Assembly: GCA_009760855.2 (NCBI GenBank)
Contig: WPIO01000015.1
Span: forward strand, 3,567,501-3,605,000
Direction: 5' to 3'
DNA: 37,500 nucleotides
DNA from: Cristatella mucedo
Taxonomy: Eukaryota; Bryozoa; Phylactolaemata; Cristatellidae
A program made the position numbers and the translations under genes. Below, piece after piece: positions 1 to 12,700 of the stretch (its first letter is position 1; each line of letters opens with the position of its first letter). The notes under the pieces are model-generated. The model was not told where the DNA came from, did no database searches, and worked only from the letters and a program-made list of their open reading frames with translations.

Positions 1-182
1 GGCTGCTCCACGAAGCGATCCTGAAATCGGATCGCTGCAAAAGAAAGCATTGCTAATTACATGGCGGCCCGAATTCAGTCGGCGCGTAGATCGCGTTCGA
101 GCCGTAAGAAGGTGCACGCACAAAATAGCTTAATGACCAGGACGAGACGACGCGACACATCAAGAAAGCTCAAAAGACAAAT

Positions 183-368
183 AATTAATAAATAAATAAA
201 TCCTAGCTGATTAAACAGCCTCTTTTGTATAGCGACAGAAGAGCCTTTACGGCTATCACCACCGCTTGCAGTGGCGATAAAGGATCGCCCCACCGCAGGA
301 ATCAAACCCACGACCTCGGGACCGCGGCCGTGAAAGCAACCGCCTTACCCAGTGTGTCATCACGGCCG
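183..368 (-). mobile_element. tRNA-derived SINE, family 1
   Basis: In reverse orientation it has a tRNA-like head with A-box (TGACACACTGGGTAAGGCGG) and B-box (GGTTTGATTCC), then a body GCGATCCTTTATCGCC...GCGGTGGTGATAGCC, then the 3' part ending in an ATTT-type tail. The same unit recurs at 9227, 15449 and 17318. Confidence 0.85.
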
Positions 369-370
369 AG

Positions 371-1066
371 ATTTGTCTACTGCGACCTGTCAGCGAAAAC
401 ATATCTATAAATAAATAAATCAAAAGAGGGCTGCAAGAACGAGGGCGACAACGACGATGCTGCGATAATTTTAAATAAACTAATAATTTAGTAATTTAAT
501 TGAGTGAGAATGATAATAAATTATTATTTTATAATTTATTACAATAGGGCATAGCTGGACTATATCGCCTGTGTAGATAGCGTAAGCATTAAAACCGTTC
601 TCCCTCTCAATTCGCCCGTGTCGAGTGCTATCTTTGATTGCCACTGAGAACCAATTTCCGAGAAGCCATCCTTCTACTAAAATACTTTCATGACAAGCAA
701 GCGTACGTTTAGCTTCTCTCGCGGCGCGGCGGCTGCATGTTCATTGCACCCAGTCGCATTTCCACGTGCACCCGTTGAGACTAATACTAAACTAAACGCG
801 GCAGGGCAGCACGAAGGACGCCGCCCGCAGATCGCCATTCGATCTGCTCGCAGATCTACGAGGGGGCGGGGGGCCGCAATGCGGTCGACAGGCGCTCTGC
901 CTCTACTCTCGCGGCGCTCTACCGGCCGTCGAACGGGCTCCCGCCAGCGCTCCGTCCGCAGCCGTGCAACGATCCTCGCGCTCGCGGGCGGCCGGCGCAC
1001 GCTAGCCTAAGCTAGCGCCTCATAATAACGACTTCCTCTCCGTTGCCGCCGCCGCCGCCGTATCAG
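371..1066. other. AT-rich then CpG-rich DNA, no recognised exon
   Basis: 455-550 is AT-rich simple sequence; 690-1020 is GC- and CpG-rich with open frames on both strands that show no family motif. The last part holds the pyrimidine tract of the acceptor at 1066. The missing H-NOX exons were looked for here and not found. Confidence 0.5.
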
Positions 1067-1143
1067 GTGTGAGGAGAACGCCGACGGCAGTCTGAGTCTG
1101 CATTACTACTCACACAGGAGCGGCATGTATCCCATAGTGCAAG
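1067..1143 (+). CDS. GUCY1B2: sGC exon a: end of H-NOX linker / start of HNOBA
   Basis: A 77-nt exon after a pyrimidine-rich tract ending tatcag at 1066, with donor AAG|GTGCGT at 1144. It reads (R)[20 protein letters not shown] then YPIVQ and leaves one G that completes a Gly codon with the next exon. The RC....HYYS motif is the hallmark at the start of HNOBA in sGC subunits. It is too short for ORF calling. Confidence 0.85.
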
Positions 1144-4100
1144 GTGCGTCGCCTGTCGACGCACCGAAAGGCAGCGCAGCGGCGCAGCTGGCGGCGCACT
1201 CTTCGATGCTTCGCGAGGTCGCGAGTCCGCGACCTCGCTGGTGGGCGGAGCAGCTGAGGCTGCTGGTCGCGAAAAACGTTTCTCCGCAGGCATCATACGG
1301 GCCGTCGCCAGGCGCCTCTTCGACGCCGAAGTGCAAATCACGGTCGTACGGCAAAGCGAAGACATGGACACGCTCATCGCCAGCGCCCCTGGCGGCAGGA
1401 CGTTCAAGGGCTACTGCCAATTCGCCGTGCGCATCGAATCCGGCGCCGAGCGCGCGAGCGGCAAGCACGCCCGCCCCGGCAGCGGCGGCGGCGGCTGCGA
1501 GACACGAAGCGGCGGCGGCGGCGGCGAGACACGCAGCGGCGGCGGCGGCGATGGCGCCCTAGTCGCGGCCGCCGCTGTTCGCCCTTGTTCGCCGCCGCAG
1601 ACGCACTTGAGCTCTGACGTATTTTGCTCGGCGTTCCCCTATCACATCATCATCGACAAGAGCATGCGCATTCTGCAAGCGGGCAACGGCCTCCGGAAGT
1701 ACGCCCTACTGCGCACCGCCGCTGCCGCCGCTGCCGCCGCCGCTGCCGCCGGCGGCGACAGCGGCCCCGCCGCCGTAGCCACTGTCGCCGCCGCCGCCGC
1801 GACCAGGTCGCTGCTGACGGACGGCTTCGAGCTGGTGCATCCGCGCGTCGCCCTATGTCACGCCAACATAATGCACTTCATCAACGCCGTGTTCATACTG
1901 CGCATGCACGCTGAGAGCGGCGGCGGCGCCAAGGTGCTGCGGAGCCGCCACGGCCGTGACTCGGCCAGCCACAGCTGTCTGCTGCTCAAAGGTGGGAGCG
2001 AGCGAGCAAGCGGCCGCCGCGCCGACGGAAGTCACGCGGCGAAAGTGGCGAAAGCTGCTGCACTAAATTTGCCGTGCTAGTATATATAATATATATACGT
2101 GTGTGTGTGTGTGTGTGTGTGCGTGTGTGCGTGCGTGCGTGCGTGCGTGCCTGCGTGCGTGCACGCGTGCGTGCCTGCGTGCGTGCACGCGTGCGTGCGT
2201 GTGTGTGTGTGTGTGTGTGCGTGTTTGTAAATCATGTGTATACCGTCATAAGAGAACTTAACATCTGTTCTGGCACTTCACATATGCCACGGGGCTCGAG
2301 CCCACTACCTCGGCCAGACCTTGTTCGGGGCGAGCACCTTAACCACCGGGCCAAAATCGGCAGGCCCTCCTCAGTTACTCTGGAAAAAAGAAATGGCAGA
2401 GCTAAAACCGCAAACTCTTAAATACCGAGTTCAAGTGCAGAGCCAGCCTAGGCCACAGGTTTGATAAAATAAAAACCGATGCGCACTCGCTTGTAGCGTC
2501 TCGCCCGGTGCCGAAGCAGGCAGGCACGGCCTCCGATAGCTCCCGCACCGCCCCCCCCCTGCGAGTGTAAATAGCGAATCTACCCCCCCCCCCCTGCTGC
2601 TGCTGCGGCGGCGCTGTAATGATAACGACTCCGTATTTTCCGTTTTTGCTCTGGGTCGTTCCGGTGTCCCTCGTGCAGCAAAGCCCTAAAACGATTAGGG
2701 CACGCCCCAAATTGGAGAGGGGGGCTATAGAGAGGGGCCCTTCTCCCAACTGATGGTATCGGGGCTCTTCTGTCGAGAGGGGGGAATCGAGACTCTCCTC
2801 CTCCCTCCGAGCAGACCTGTACAGCGAGCGAACGGTGCAGAGCGCATCTAGCTAGCTGGGCTGACCGCTACAGCGAGGGCAACGCGGCGTCGTTGAAGGG
2901 CAAATGATTCCGCTGGACGATTACGGAAAGCTGCTCTTCGTCGGCTCGCCGCGGATATCCAGCCTTAGCGAGCTCACAGCGAGGAACATCTATCTCTCCG
3001 ACATTCCTATCTACGACGTCACTAGAGAGCTTGTGCTGCTCAATCACCAGAGGATTGCCGAAATTGAGATAAGGTCCATTGAATGTCGTTGTTTTTCGTC
3101 ACACCCCCCTCGCCCGATAAGCGATTCCTCAACCTATCCGATTTTGCAATTCAAATGATTGCCCGCGCAAATTTTTTTTTTTTAATTCATCGCTGAACGC
3201 GAACTGGACGGCGGCAGTACCGCTACGCTGACTTTGTGGCATGATGATTAATAATTATAATTATCATAATTATTAATAATTAATATAATATAAGAAATCA
3301 ATTATTAATAATTAATATAATTATTATCATAATTATTATAATAATTATCTTTATTTTATCACGGCATATTTCTACCACGCCATCAGAGAACTTAATCTTT
3401 TTCTATGCACTTTACACATTTTTTCAAGGAATTATGAACTTAGGAAAGCGATTTATAGGTAACTTGTACAGTCAGTATGCATAATTTGGTTAGTGACAAA
3501 TGCAGTGTCAGCACGCATGAGAAAAAGTGGACAACGCCCGGGGATCCAGGGATCGCAGCTGCGTGCGAGAAACAGGTGCGTCTTTATCTTCTTTTTCCAC
3601 GTCAAGTCACGGGACGTCACGACGTCAGTCCCGAGTGATTTCTTAGCTTTGGAAGCATCTGAACTGCACGTACGGTCTCCAAGGAATTCGAAGTTGGTTC
3701 GTGGTACAGCTAAACGATTTGGTTCATAAGAGCGGGTGGCACGATCCATAGTCTGATTGGGGGAGTAGCTCTTATAAGTAGGCTGGAGGAATGTAATTAA
3801 GAAGCCTAAAAGTGAGCGACAAAACCTTGAAGTTGATGCGCTGAATGACGGGAAGCCACGACAGGTCGGCAGGAAGTGGTTAATTTGGTAACTGCGACGC
3901 ATGTACGAGGGGATTAAATGGCTAGCTAGAGAGTACGCAGGAAAAGCGGAGGGCCGGACAAAGGTCAAAGTTGCAAGTTGTCCAAATGGTGAAAATGTTT
4001 GGTCGCTCACTTGTAGGTCCCTTCATTCTGTGGCTCCAGCCAACCTAACAGATCTACTCCCCCACCAGGATAGGCATTGTGCCACTCGCTCTTCGGAATC

Positions 4101-5612
4101 TAGCTGTTTACCTATACCCCATACAAACCTCAAATCCTTTGGAGACCGTGCATTTAGTTCGTATGCTCCTCAAGCCTGGAACTAACTCCCAACTTGTGTC
4201 ACAACACTCCCTGACTTGACCAAATAAAAAAATTAAAAACGCACCTACTTATCGCAGCATTTAGTAAGACCCCGTGATTCGACCTTAATGTCCTTATGCG
4301 TGCTGCCACTGTGCATGCTGCCACTAACCACACTTGTGTGCTGACCCTGTGCATGTCACCCCTAACCATATCATTCTTGTTGTTTATTGAGCATGCTAGA
4401 ACTAGCCATTCGATAGTGCTTCCTTTGCAGCTGATGTACAGCGCCTATAAAGAGATTGAGTTATCTGAGGGCGCTTAATCATAGGTATTGTTATTATTAT
4501 TGTTATTAAGAATGTGGTGGATAAGACTCTATGCTAATAAAAAAACGCTCCTCTGAGTCTGTGATAAAAGGTCATTGGGTCACTAGGTTGCGATAACCAG
4601 CCTGAAAGCAAGTCTGCCTGGAAGGCTGTCACAATTGGCCGCAGCAGTTTAATCTAGAACGCTCTCTGTACCAGAGAATACGCTGACCAAGCGCTCAGCA
4701 GCAACGCTGCTTGCCAGGCGCTCTGGCAGTCTGTATCAGAGCTTGGCAAGTGCATCTGGGACAGAGTTGACAGTCAGTCAGGCAGTAGTGTCGATACTAT
4801 AACATACCGTATTTTGTAGTCCTGAGGGAACTGTAGCCATGCAGGAATGAAAACGATGGAAAAACGGCTAAAAAAGAAGCAGTGCAGTGCAACGCAGTGC
4901 AACCGGAAGTAGTGCAGTGCTGCTGGTCGGAGAGAGAGAGAGAAGTGGCAACTGCGAGGAGCACGACTTTTTGCAATGTCCCGTAGCTGAGAGTGAGCAG
5001 ACTTGACACTGAAGCTGACGTGGTCGTCAAGTGAAAGGTCACATTAGAATAGGACGCCTAGATTTCGTGCAGATTCTACAGGAAATATTCTGGCAGAGCT
5101 GATTTTGAGCGCTAGCGCTTCCCATTGCTTAGTCACACTTGGCCTGCCGATAACTAGCAAGTTGGTTCTATTGTCATTGAATTTGAGAGCGTTCGCTGCC
5201 ATCCAGGTGTGGATATCAGAAATACGTGCAGCAATGGTGTGTAGAGAATTTGACGCGCTTGGAGGAATCACATCCTACGTATCGCTGTGTGTGATGTGCT
5301 CATAAATCAAAGCCTCGCTTGCGCTTGGCAATTAAATCGGAAAGATGGAGAGTATAAATTGCAAGAGCAAATGGAGCAGCTCGGAACTCGAACTGGGGAC
5401 AGACTCTTTACTTTGATCGTGTGAGACGCTTCACATCTTTATGCCGACGTTTAATGGAGCTTCTATTCATCGACATTACCGACAGGCCATAGAATGGCGC
5501 AGCAAACTTATGTTCTATGATTTGACTAATATTCAACGTGCACGCGATTTTCAAGTAGATTTCAAGACTGGCTACAAAATTGTGAGATAACTATGCTCTC
5601 TCCCTCCCTCTC

Positions 5613-5684
<72 letters not shown>

Positions 5685-8426
5685 GGCTTTTTTTACTCTT
5701 TACCAATGTTGATATGTTGATGGTTGTTCGGAGAGCGGGTCCACAGACTTCAACTGTCAGTGATCTGCAGTGGGGGAGATATGAGGCTCTTTCCAAGTCA
5801 CGTCCTCTTTGATTTACGACTGCCTGCTGCTCGCTCAAAGCGTGCTCTGCTACTGCAGTTGACTACTCACTACCACGACTCGCCACTCATCCTGTCAGTT
5901 TTTCGCCATTGGGGAAGTTTAGCAATTATAAAAATATTAATAAGAAGACATTTTGATGGCATCCTAACAGGACTAGATCTCTTGATCTCTAGATCTCTCT
6001 CCCTTCCTTGGTACTTTTAAAGTGCTGGGAAAAAGTAGGTCAGTGCACTGCATGAAACCCACCTTCGAAAGCTCGCCTGCTGCGTGCTGGCAATTTACGC
6101 TGTTGCGATGCGAATCTGCCCGCTCAGATTGACATAAGCATTCAACTTTGCCGACAGTGAAATTGCGGTCGTAGCAGTTGAAATTACAGGCAAATAAGTC
6201 CATTAATGTTTGCGAATCTTCGGCAGCTCGCTCTTTCGTCGGTCACTTGAGTCCACCGGCTGTGCATTTTGTAGCAAAAAGCTAGACGAGACGACAGCGG
6301 AGCTCAAGCGAACCGCCATTGCGCTCGAGAAAGAAAAGGGGAAGACAGACTTCCTCTTGCACCAGATGCTTCCGGTGAAAGTCGCTGAGCAGCTGAAAGC
6401 CGGCAGAAAAGTCGAGGCCGGTAAGCTAGGAACCTAGCTGGTCGCCATGCGGCTCGTGCAAAAACTTGAGAGGGTGGCCTAGCTGGCTTCCGCACAATGT
6501 CGGGCGCTCAATGTCGTCCTAGAAAAGTTCTCCGAGGTGACGATCTTCTTCAGCGACATAGTGACTTTCACCGACATTGCCTCCGCCAGCACGCCCATGG
6601 AGATCTTGGACATGCTGAACTCGCTCTACGAGTCTTTCGACGCGCTGACGAACCTGCACGGCGTATACAAGGCTAGTAATGTCGTACAATTCTATGTTGT
6701 GTAATGTGATGCATCTCCGTCTTCAACTCCACAAAGCTGCACTGGCCTAGTGGCATGGTGTATACAAGGCTAGTGGCGACAGCGTCCCGTGCACGTCGAA
6801 AGTCCGTGCCGTCCATTGACAGATGCCGCCTTTTGCGCCCGGCATTGCCCAGCCCGCCGCCGAGTGCACGCCCCGCCCCCCCCCCCCCCCGCCCCTGAGC
6901 GGCCTGCTCCGAGGCGCCCGAGTGAGGAGCGGCGGTTTTCAGGTGGAGACAATTGGAGACGCATACATGGTCGTCTGCGGCGTGCCCGAGCCGGCGGCAG
7001 ATCACGCCAAGAGAGTGGCGGCCTTTGCAATCGCGGCCAGCAAGACGGCCAAGAACGTCCGCTCTCCTGTGACCAAACTGCCTCTGCAGGTGAGCCGATC
7101 GGACGAAGTCCTCCTTTTGTTCGCACGCTCGGGCACGCCCACGGCCCAGACCTCCCCCCCCCAGCTCAGTAGCAGCAAGAGCGACGGCATCGGCCGAGCT
7201 GCAAGTGACTCGAGGACACGTGACACGTGCAGCGTTCACTTAACGGCCGCCACCGTTACCAAGCTTTAAAACTCGGCCGGAAGCAGTCCTTGGGGCTTTC
7301 TTTCAACTGGCATCGAGAGCCCGGCTCGCTGCAGGGGGTCATCGGCTCGTCCTCCCTCCTTTCCGAGCACCCCGAAAATCGACAGTGCGTATCAGCGTAT
7401 CAGCCACTTCTGCGCAAGACAGCGGCTGTGGGAAAGATAGTGTCCGCCTTTAAGGACGTCCATGCCCGTTAGCATCCACGTGAGGAAGCCCAACTACGGG
7501 GGGTGAGGGGCGGTGCATGGATCGATGGCTGAAGGACTTGCCACCCAAAGCTGGCCACTCCACTCATAAGGCAACTCGGGAGACGACTAATCAAACCGGA
7601 TATTGAATAACAATAATTATAATGATAATCAATTTGATATGGAGCCCTCAGAAAACTCAATCTCTCGCTGGGCACTTTACATTTGCTACATAGGAAGCAC
7701 GGTCGAATGGTTAGTTGTAGCATGCTCAGTAAACAACAAGAATAACATGGTTAGGGATGATATACACAGGGTCGGCATGCAAGTTTGGTTAGTTGCAGCT
7801 TGCGCAGTGTCAGCACGAACAGACATATAAAGGAAGAATCAAAGGGACCCACTAAATTCTTTGATAAATACGTGCGTTTTTAGTTTTTTTTTAATGTGGA
7901 CAACTCAGGGGATGTCGTGACGAAAGTCGGGAGTGAGTTCCAGGTTTTGGTAGCATACGAACAAAAGGCACTAAACTGTCTCCAAAGGATTTGAGATTTA
8001 TACAAGAATTGGTAAACGGTAAGATTCCGAAAAGCGGGTGGGAAGATGCTTAGCCTGGTGGGGGAGTAAATCTGATAGAGATGCTGGAGCCAAAGAATGA
8101 AGGGACCTAAAATAAGTGACAAAACAGCTGTGAGTGCCCGAGTGCACAGGCCGGTAAACCAACAAGCAGTGGGTTACAGAAGTCAAGACGCGATGTCACA
8201 AATGTTGAAGGCGTAGCCCTAGCCGTACGTCCTCCAGCCTTCAGTATGATTAATCGACGCTGGTAGACACGAAATTTGGTGCCCCTGCGCTTACCAGTGC
8301 AGCCCGCTCTCCTTCTCTCTCCAACGAGCTTCCTGGCTGCGGGGCACTAATAAAGATCCAGACTGACTGAGATCAAGTGTGTTTGAGCCAGCGCTCTTGT
8401 GAGAGGATCTGCCTGTAAACACATTC

Positions 8427-8476
<50 letters not shown>

Positions 8477-8586
8477 AATTAAAAGATATATATGTATGTA
8501 ATAGGATAGATATTATAATTATATAGTATTTGTAATACGAAGCAGATTCTAATAGAATAAAGTTTTAATAGAACATGTATGTATAT

Positions 8587-8634
<48 letters not shown>

Positions 8635-9670
8635 ATATATATATATATATATATATATGATCTATTAGGTTTTTATTTTTGATCATGCCCTGCCTCACGA
8701 GTTCGCTTCTGCTTCGGCTTACGGCGGTCTCCGTGAAGCGTTAGGAAAAGTAAAGCAGTGATATTGGGTCCGTCTCAATAAAGAGATACAGGAAATACCG
8801 ATTGTCATTTTTGTCCCACTTCTCGGCAGTCCTCGCTTCTGCACAATCAGACGAGAAGTGGGGGTCATTTGGAATAGTCTCGCATAAACTCCGATCGTAG
8901 ACACAGTCTACAGCTGATGACTGAGCGATCCTCGACGGCCTCTCCTTCCGATGAGAGCTCGCTGTACGCCATCGCTTTTTCTTAGCGTTCTGTTGCAGTT
9001 TGAGATGTGGCAACGTAAAAAAAAAAAAAAATATTTACAGCCAGTCTCAGCGGTTCCCTCGAATTCACGTGAGCAGTCTCATCAGATCTGTCGAAGCTTT
9101 CCCCTTCTTACGAACTCTCGAGGAATGACTTTCTTATTCACATCGTGATTTGTGATCGATCAGCGGGCAATGTGTAGGAGCATTGCAATGTATCTCCGTT
9201 TGTAACTCCACAAAACCACACTGACTGGTGAGCCGTGATGGCACACTAGGTAAGGCGGTTGCTTTCACGACGTGGGTCCCGAGGTCGTGGGTTCGATTCC
9301 TGCGGTGGGTGATCCTTTATCGCCACTGCTAGCGGTGGTGACAGGCGTAAAGGCTCTTCTGTCGCTTTACAAAAAGAGGCTGTTTTATCAGCTAGGATTT
9401 ATTTATTATTTATTTACTGACTAAGTGCGTATTACACGGGAGATTCTTCTATAGCGCACTCGAAGCCTAATTGGCTTTCGGTTCGCATTCGGTGGCCGAC
9501 AGACTTCATCTCATGCAACGAAGAGAAATTGAGAAGCACAGCTGAGTCAGTAGGGCAGTCAAAGTATTGAGTAGCGTGAAAGTAGCTGCTCCTGACGACT
9601 GGAAACAGTCGCCACGGTCTGCAGCAGCAGAGCAGATTTTGTTGCCTAAGAAAGCATTCTTCGATCTCTC

Positions 9671-9747
<77 letters not shown>

Positions 9748-12700
9748 TCCACTCGTGGTATGCATTTCATACTCCGAGCGGCACAGCGAAGCGTACAGCA
9801 AACAAGCAATCGCATCCAGCTCTAAAGGCTCATCAAAACGCCGCCATCGAGATGACCAGTAGGCCGAAAGGATGGCGCGAGCTACTCGGTGGTTTGTCTA
9901 ATCGTGCGATTTCGACAGAAGTCTGCAACTCTAGTCAGCGTCTCAGCTTAAGTACGGTTGAAATTCAGCAGAGCTTACGTAGTAATATAATAATAATAAT
10001 AATAATGTACTTGATAAAGCGCCCTCAGAGAAATTAATCTCTTTCTAGGCGCTTTACATTTGCTGCAAAGTGAAATGCAATTGAATGGTAAGTAAAATCA
10101 TGCTTGACAAACAAACAAAATGAATGACATGGTTAAGGGTGACATGCACAGGGTCAGCATGCAAATGCGGTTAGTGGCAGCATGCACAGTGTCAGCACGC
10201 ATAAGCACATGAAGGACGAATCACAGGGACCCACTAAATGCTGTCCTAAATAGGTGCGTTTTTAAGTTCTTTTTAAATGTGGTCAGGTCAGGGGATGCTC
10301 TGACGCAGGTCGGGAGGGAGTTCCAGGCTTTGGGAGCATACGAACTAAATGCACGGTCTCCAAATGATTTAAGGTTTGTACGAGGTATCTGTAGACTGTT
10401 GGATTCCGAAAAGCGGGTGGTACGATGCTTGGCCTGATGAGGGAGTATATCTGAAAGATAGGCTGGAGCCATAGAATGAAGGGACCTAAAAGTGAGCGAC
10501 AAAACCTTGAATTCAATCCGTTGCTTGACTGGTAGCCAGTGCAGGTCGGCGAGAAGTGGAGTAATGTGGCAACTGCGACGCTCACGACAGACAAGCCTAG
10601 CTGCAGAGTGTTGCACCAGCTGCAATCGCCTGATCGCACATGCCGGTAGGCCAGTGAGCAGTGAGTTGCAGAAGTCGAGACGGGATGTCACGAATGAATG
10701 GACCAACTTGGACGTGGTATCCTTATCTATGCGAGCCCGAGTTTTAGCAATTAAGCCAGCGCTCTCGCTAAAGTCGTTGACCTCAAGTCGAGAGGCCGCC
10801 GACAAACCGTCCGATTAGGTTTTCCTCGGCAACGTGCACGACTTTGCCGCAATTCGGGCTTCGCACCGATGCGGGCTGATCAGAAACATTCGAAATACAC
10901 GCTACACGATACAAATACACGCTACACGATACAAATACAGGCACGTACGCCGCTCCGATTGCTCCGATCTGGGAGCGACGCCCGTCGATTGGAACTGCTC
11001 GACGGGTGTGAATCGGTCGGTAAGGCCCGAAAAACGTCGAGCTCTCGCTCGCTCGCGAGACGTCACCGGATGTCGCCGGAAGCCTGGTAGTCATGCAGCC
11101 CATTTTCGTGCCGCACCTGCGAGCCGAGACCAGACCACGTGAGACGCTTCCTTTCAGGTGCCTTCTCCTTTAGAGTGCACTAAGGTTGATTGCTAAGGGT
11201 GGTTGTGTACACTCCGTTTCCTCGTTGCACCTGTGCTACAGAGATAGCAATCGACGATCGTTATTGACTGGCAGTGCTCGTAGCATTCTCAGCACATTTA
11301 TATTCAATTAGTGTGCTTCGCACCATTCAAAAATGACAAGCAAAGAACTTATAGACGAGCCTCTCCTACAAAATGTCCTCCGCCCCATCCATCCCCCTCC
11401 CCGACTTCGCGCCCACCTGCATCTCCTCCACCCAGCTAACCACGAGCTCTAGAGATGCTCTTCTACAAAAAATAGAAAGACCCTTTCCCTAATCGCAGTT
11501 TGAGCGGACCCTTAAAGACACTTTTTTATCTTCAATCCGAAACATGTTAGCACTGAATTTTTAGTCTTTTTAAGTTCTTTTGCAATGGACTAACGCGTGG
11601 CTTCAGACGATTCGTGTTCCTGCGAACGTTCGCCGTGAAACCATACGCCAATTCGGTTTAGTACGGACTGAATTAATCCGTCATTTTATCTGTCAGTTTT
11701 TCTGTCAATTATCGGTAAGCTTAGTTTGCAAGCACGTTAATGAAGAGACTTTGGCGTATGCCGTGGCCGCTTACCTCTCCTTTGGCTTCACTGCAGTGCT
11801 GAGCTAAAGCAACCGGAAGCTCAATGGCGGCTAAATGCTTTTGTACTAAAGCGTCTGGCTGTTACGTTGCTACCAGTTTAGCAGCCATTAGCTGATTTTA
11901 AATTGCCTGCGCTGTGAAAATTTTGTAGCTTGGGAGTTCAAAAAGCATTGAGCCTCGATCCCAAAAGCCTTGAGCCTCGATCCCCAAAGTCCGACAACGC
12001 AGAGCTCTATCGCTAACGGGGCGGCGCCGTAGCACAAAATGGCTGCCCCCTCCTCCGCAGTAAAAAGATAGCGAAGCTTCGGGTAAAAGTTGTCCGTCAG
12101 GCCTCGCTAGTCTGCCTTCCCGTAAAAATTATCGTAACTTCTTGCAAAAGATTAGTGCACCTTCTTCTGGAAACTAACTGCTACCGTCCGCGCCGAAGCC
12201 GCAAGCGGGTAAGAAAGACACTGCCGTTGCTCTGGAAAGACTATGAAGGCCGCTTTGGGAAAGCTTAATCCCCGAGCGAAAGGCAGTCCGCCGGGAAACA
12301 GTCCTGTTTAGATCCCTCCGGAAAAATATTGGTACGTCCATTTAAAAACCCTAAGCTGCGGCGGTCCAAAGGTGCAGCAGCCTACACGTTCGCGGCCCAA
12401 CTTTAAGGTTACTTAAAACTTGAAGGTTACCTTTTTACTTAAAAGCAAAGGGTGGCCTCCGTGCGTAGAAACCGCCGGAAGCTGCGGCGCGAGCCGATTG
12501 CACGCCGTCCTTCCGGCGAGCCTCTGGAGCCGCCCTTCAAGACTGGTCTCACCTCTCTCTGAACCTCCCCCTTCACCTGCCCTCTGCCTGCACTCTAGGG
12601 GGTTAAAATGGGGTGCTCTCCTTGCGACGTGGAATGCGTCGCTGCAGCTGTGTTTCGGGCAGCCCGGACCGGACCTTTACAGCAAGATTCGTCTGGAGGA

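Noticed and set aside
690-1010. GC-rich open frames on both strands upstream of the first cyclase exon, considered as an H-NOX exon
   Set aside because: No H-NOX motif (such as the haem-ligand His region or YxSxR) and Arg-rich composition typical of CpG-rich noncoding DNA.
2074-2421. Open frame of Cys/Val/Arg repeats
   Set aside because: Translation of the GT/GTGC microsatellite plus a reversed SINE.
6760-6774. Second copy of the exon e splice donor as the true donor
   Set aside because: Reading through from 6672 meets TAA at 6702, so only the first donor joins to VETIGD.
9231-9302. tRNA gene with perfect B-box
   Set aside because: It has a SINE body, ATTT tail and target-site duplication and occurs in four copies; the stems do not form a clear cloverleaf.
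9432-9815. Open frames with Arg-Glu or Ser-Leu runs (also at 5572-5838)
   Set aside because: Translation of (CT)n microsatellites and LINE B tail.
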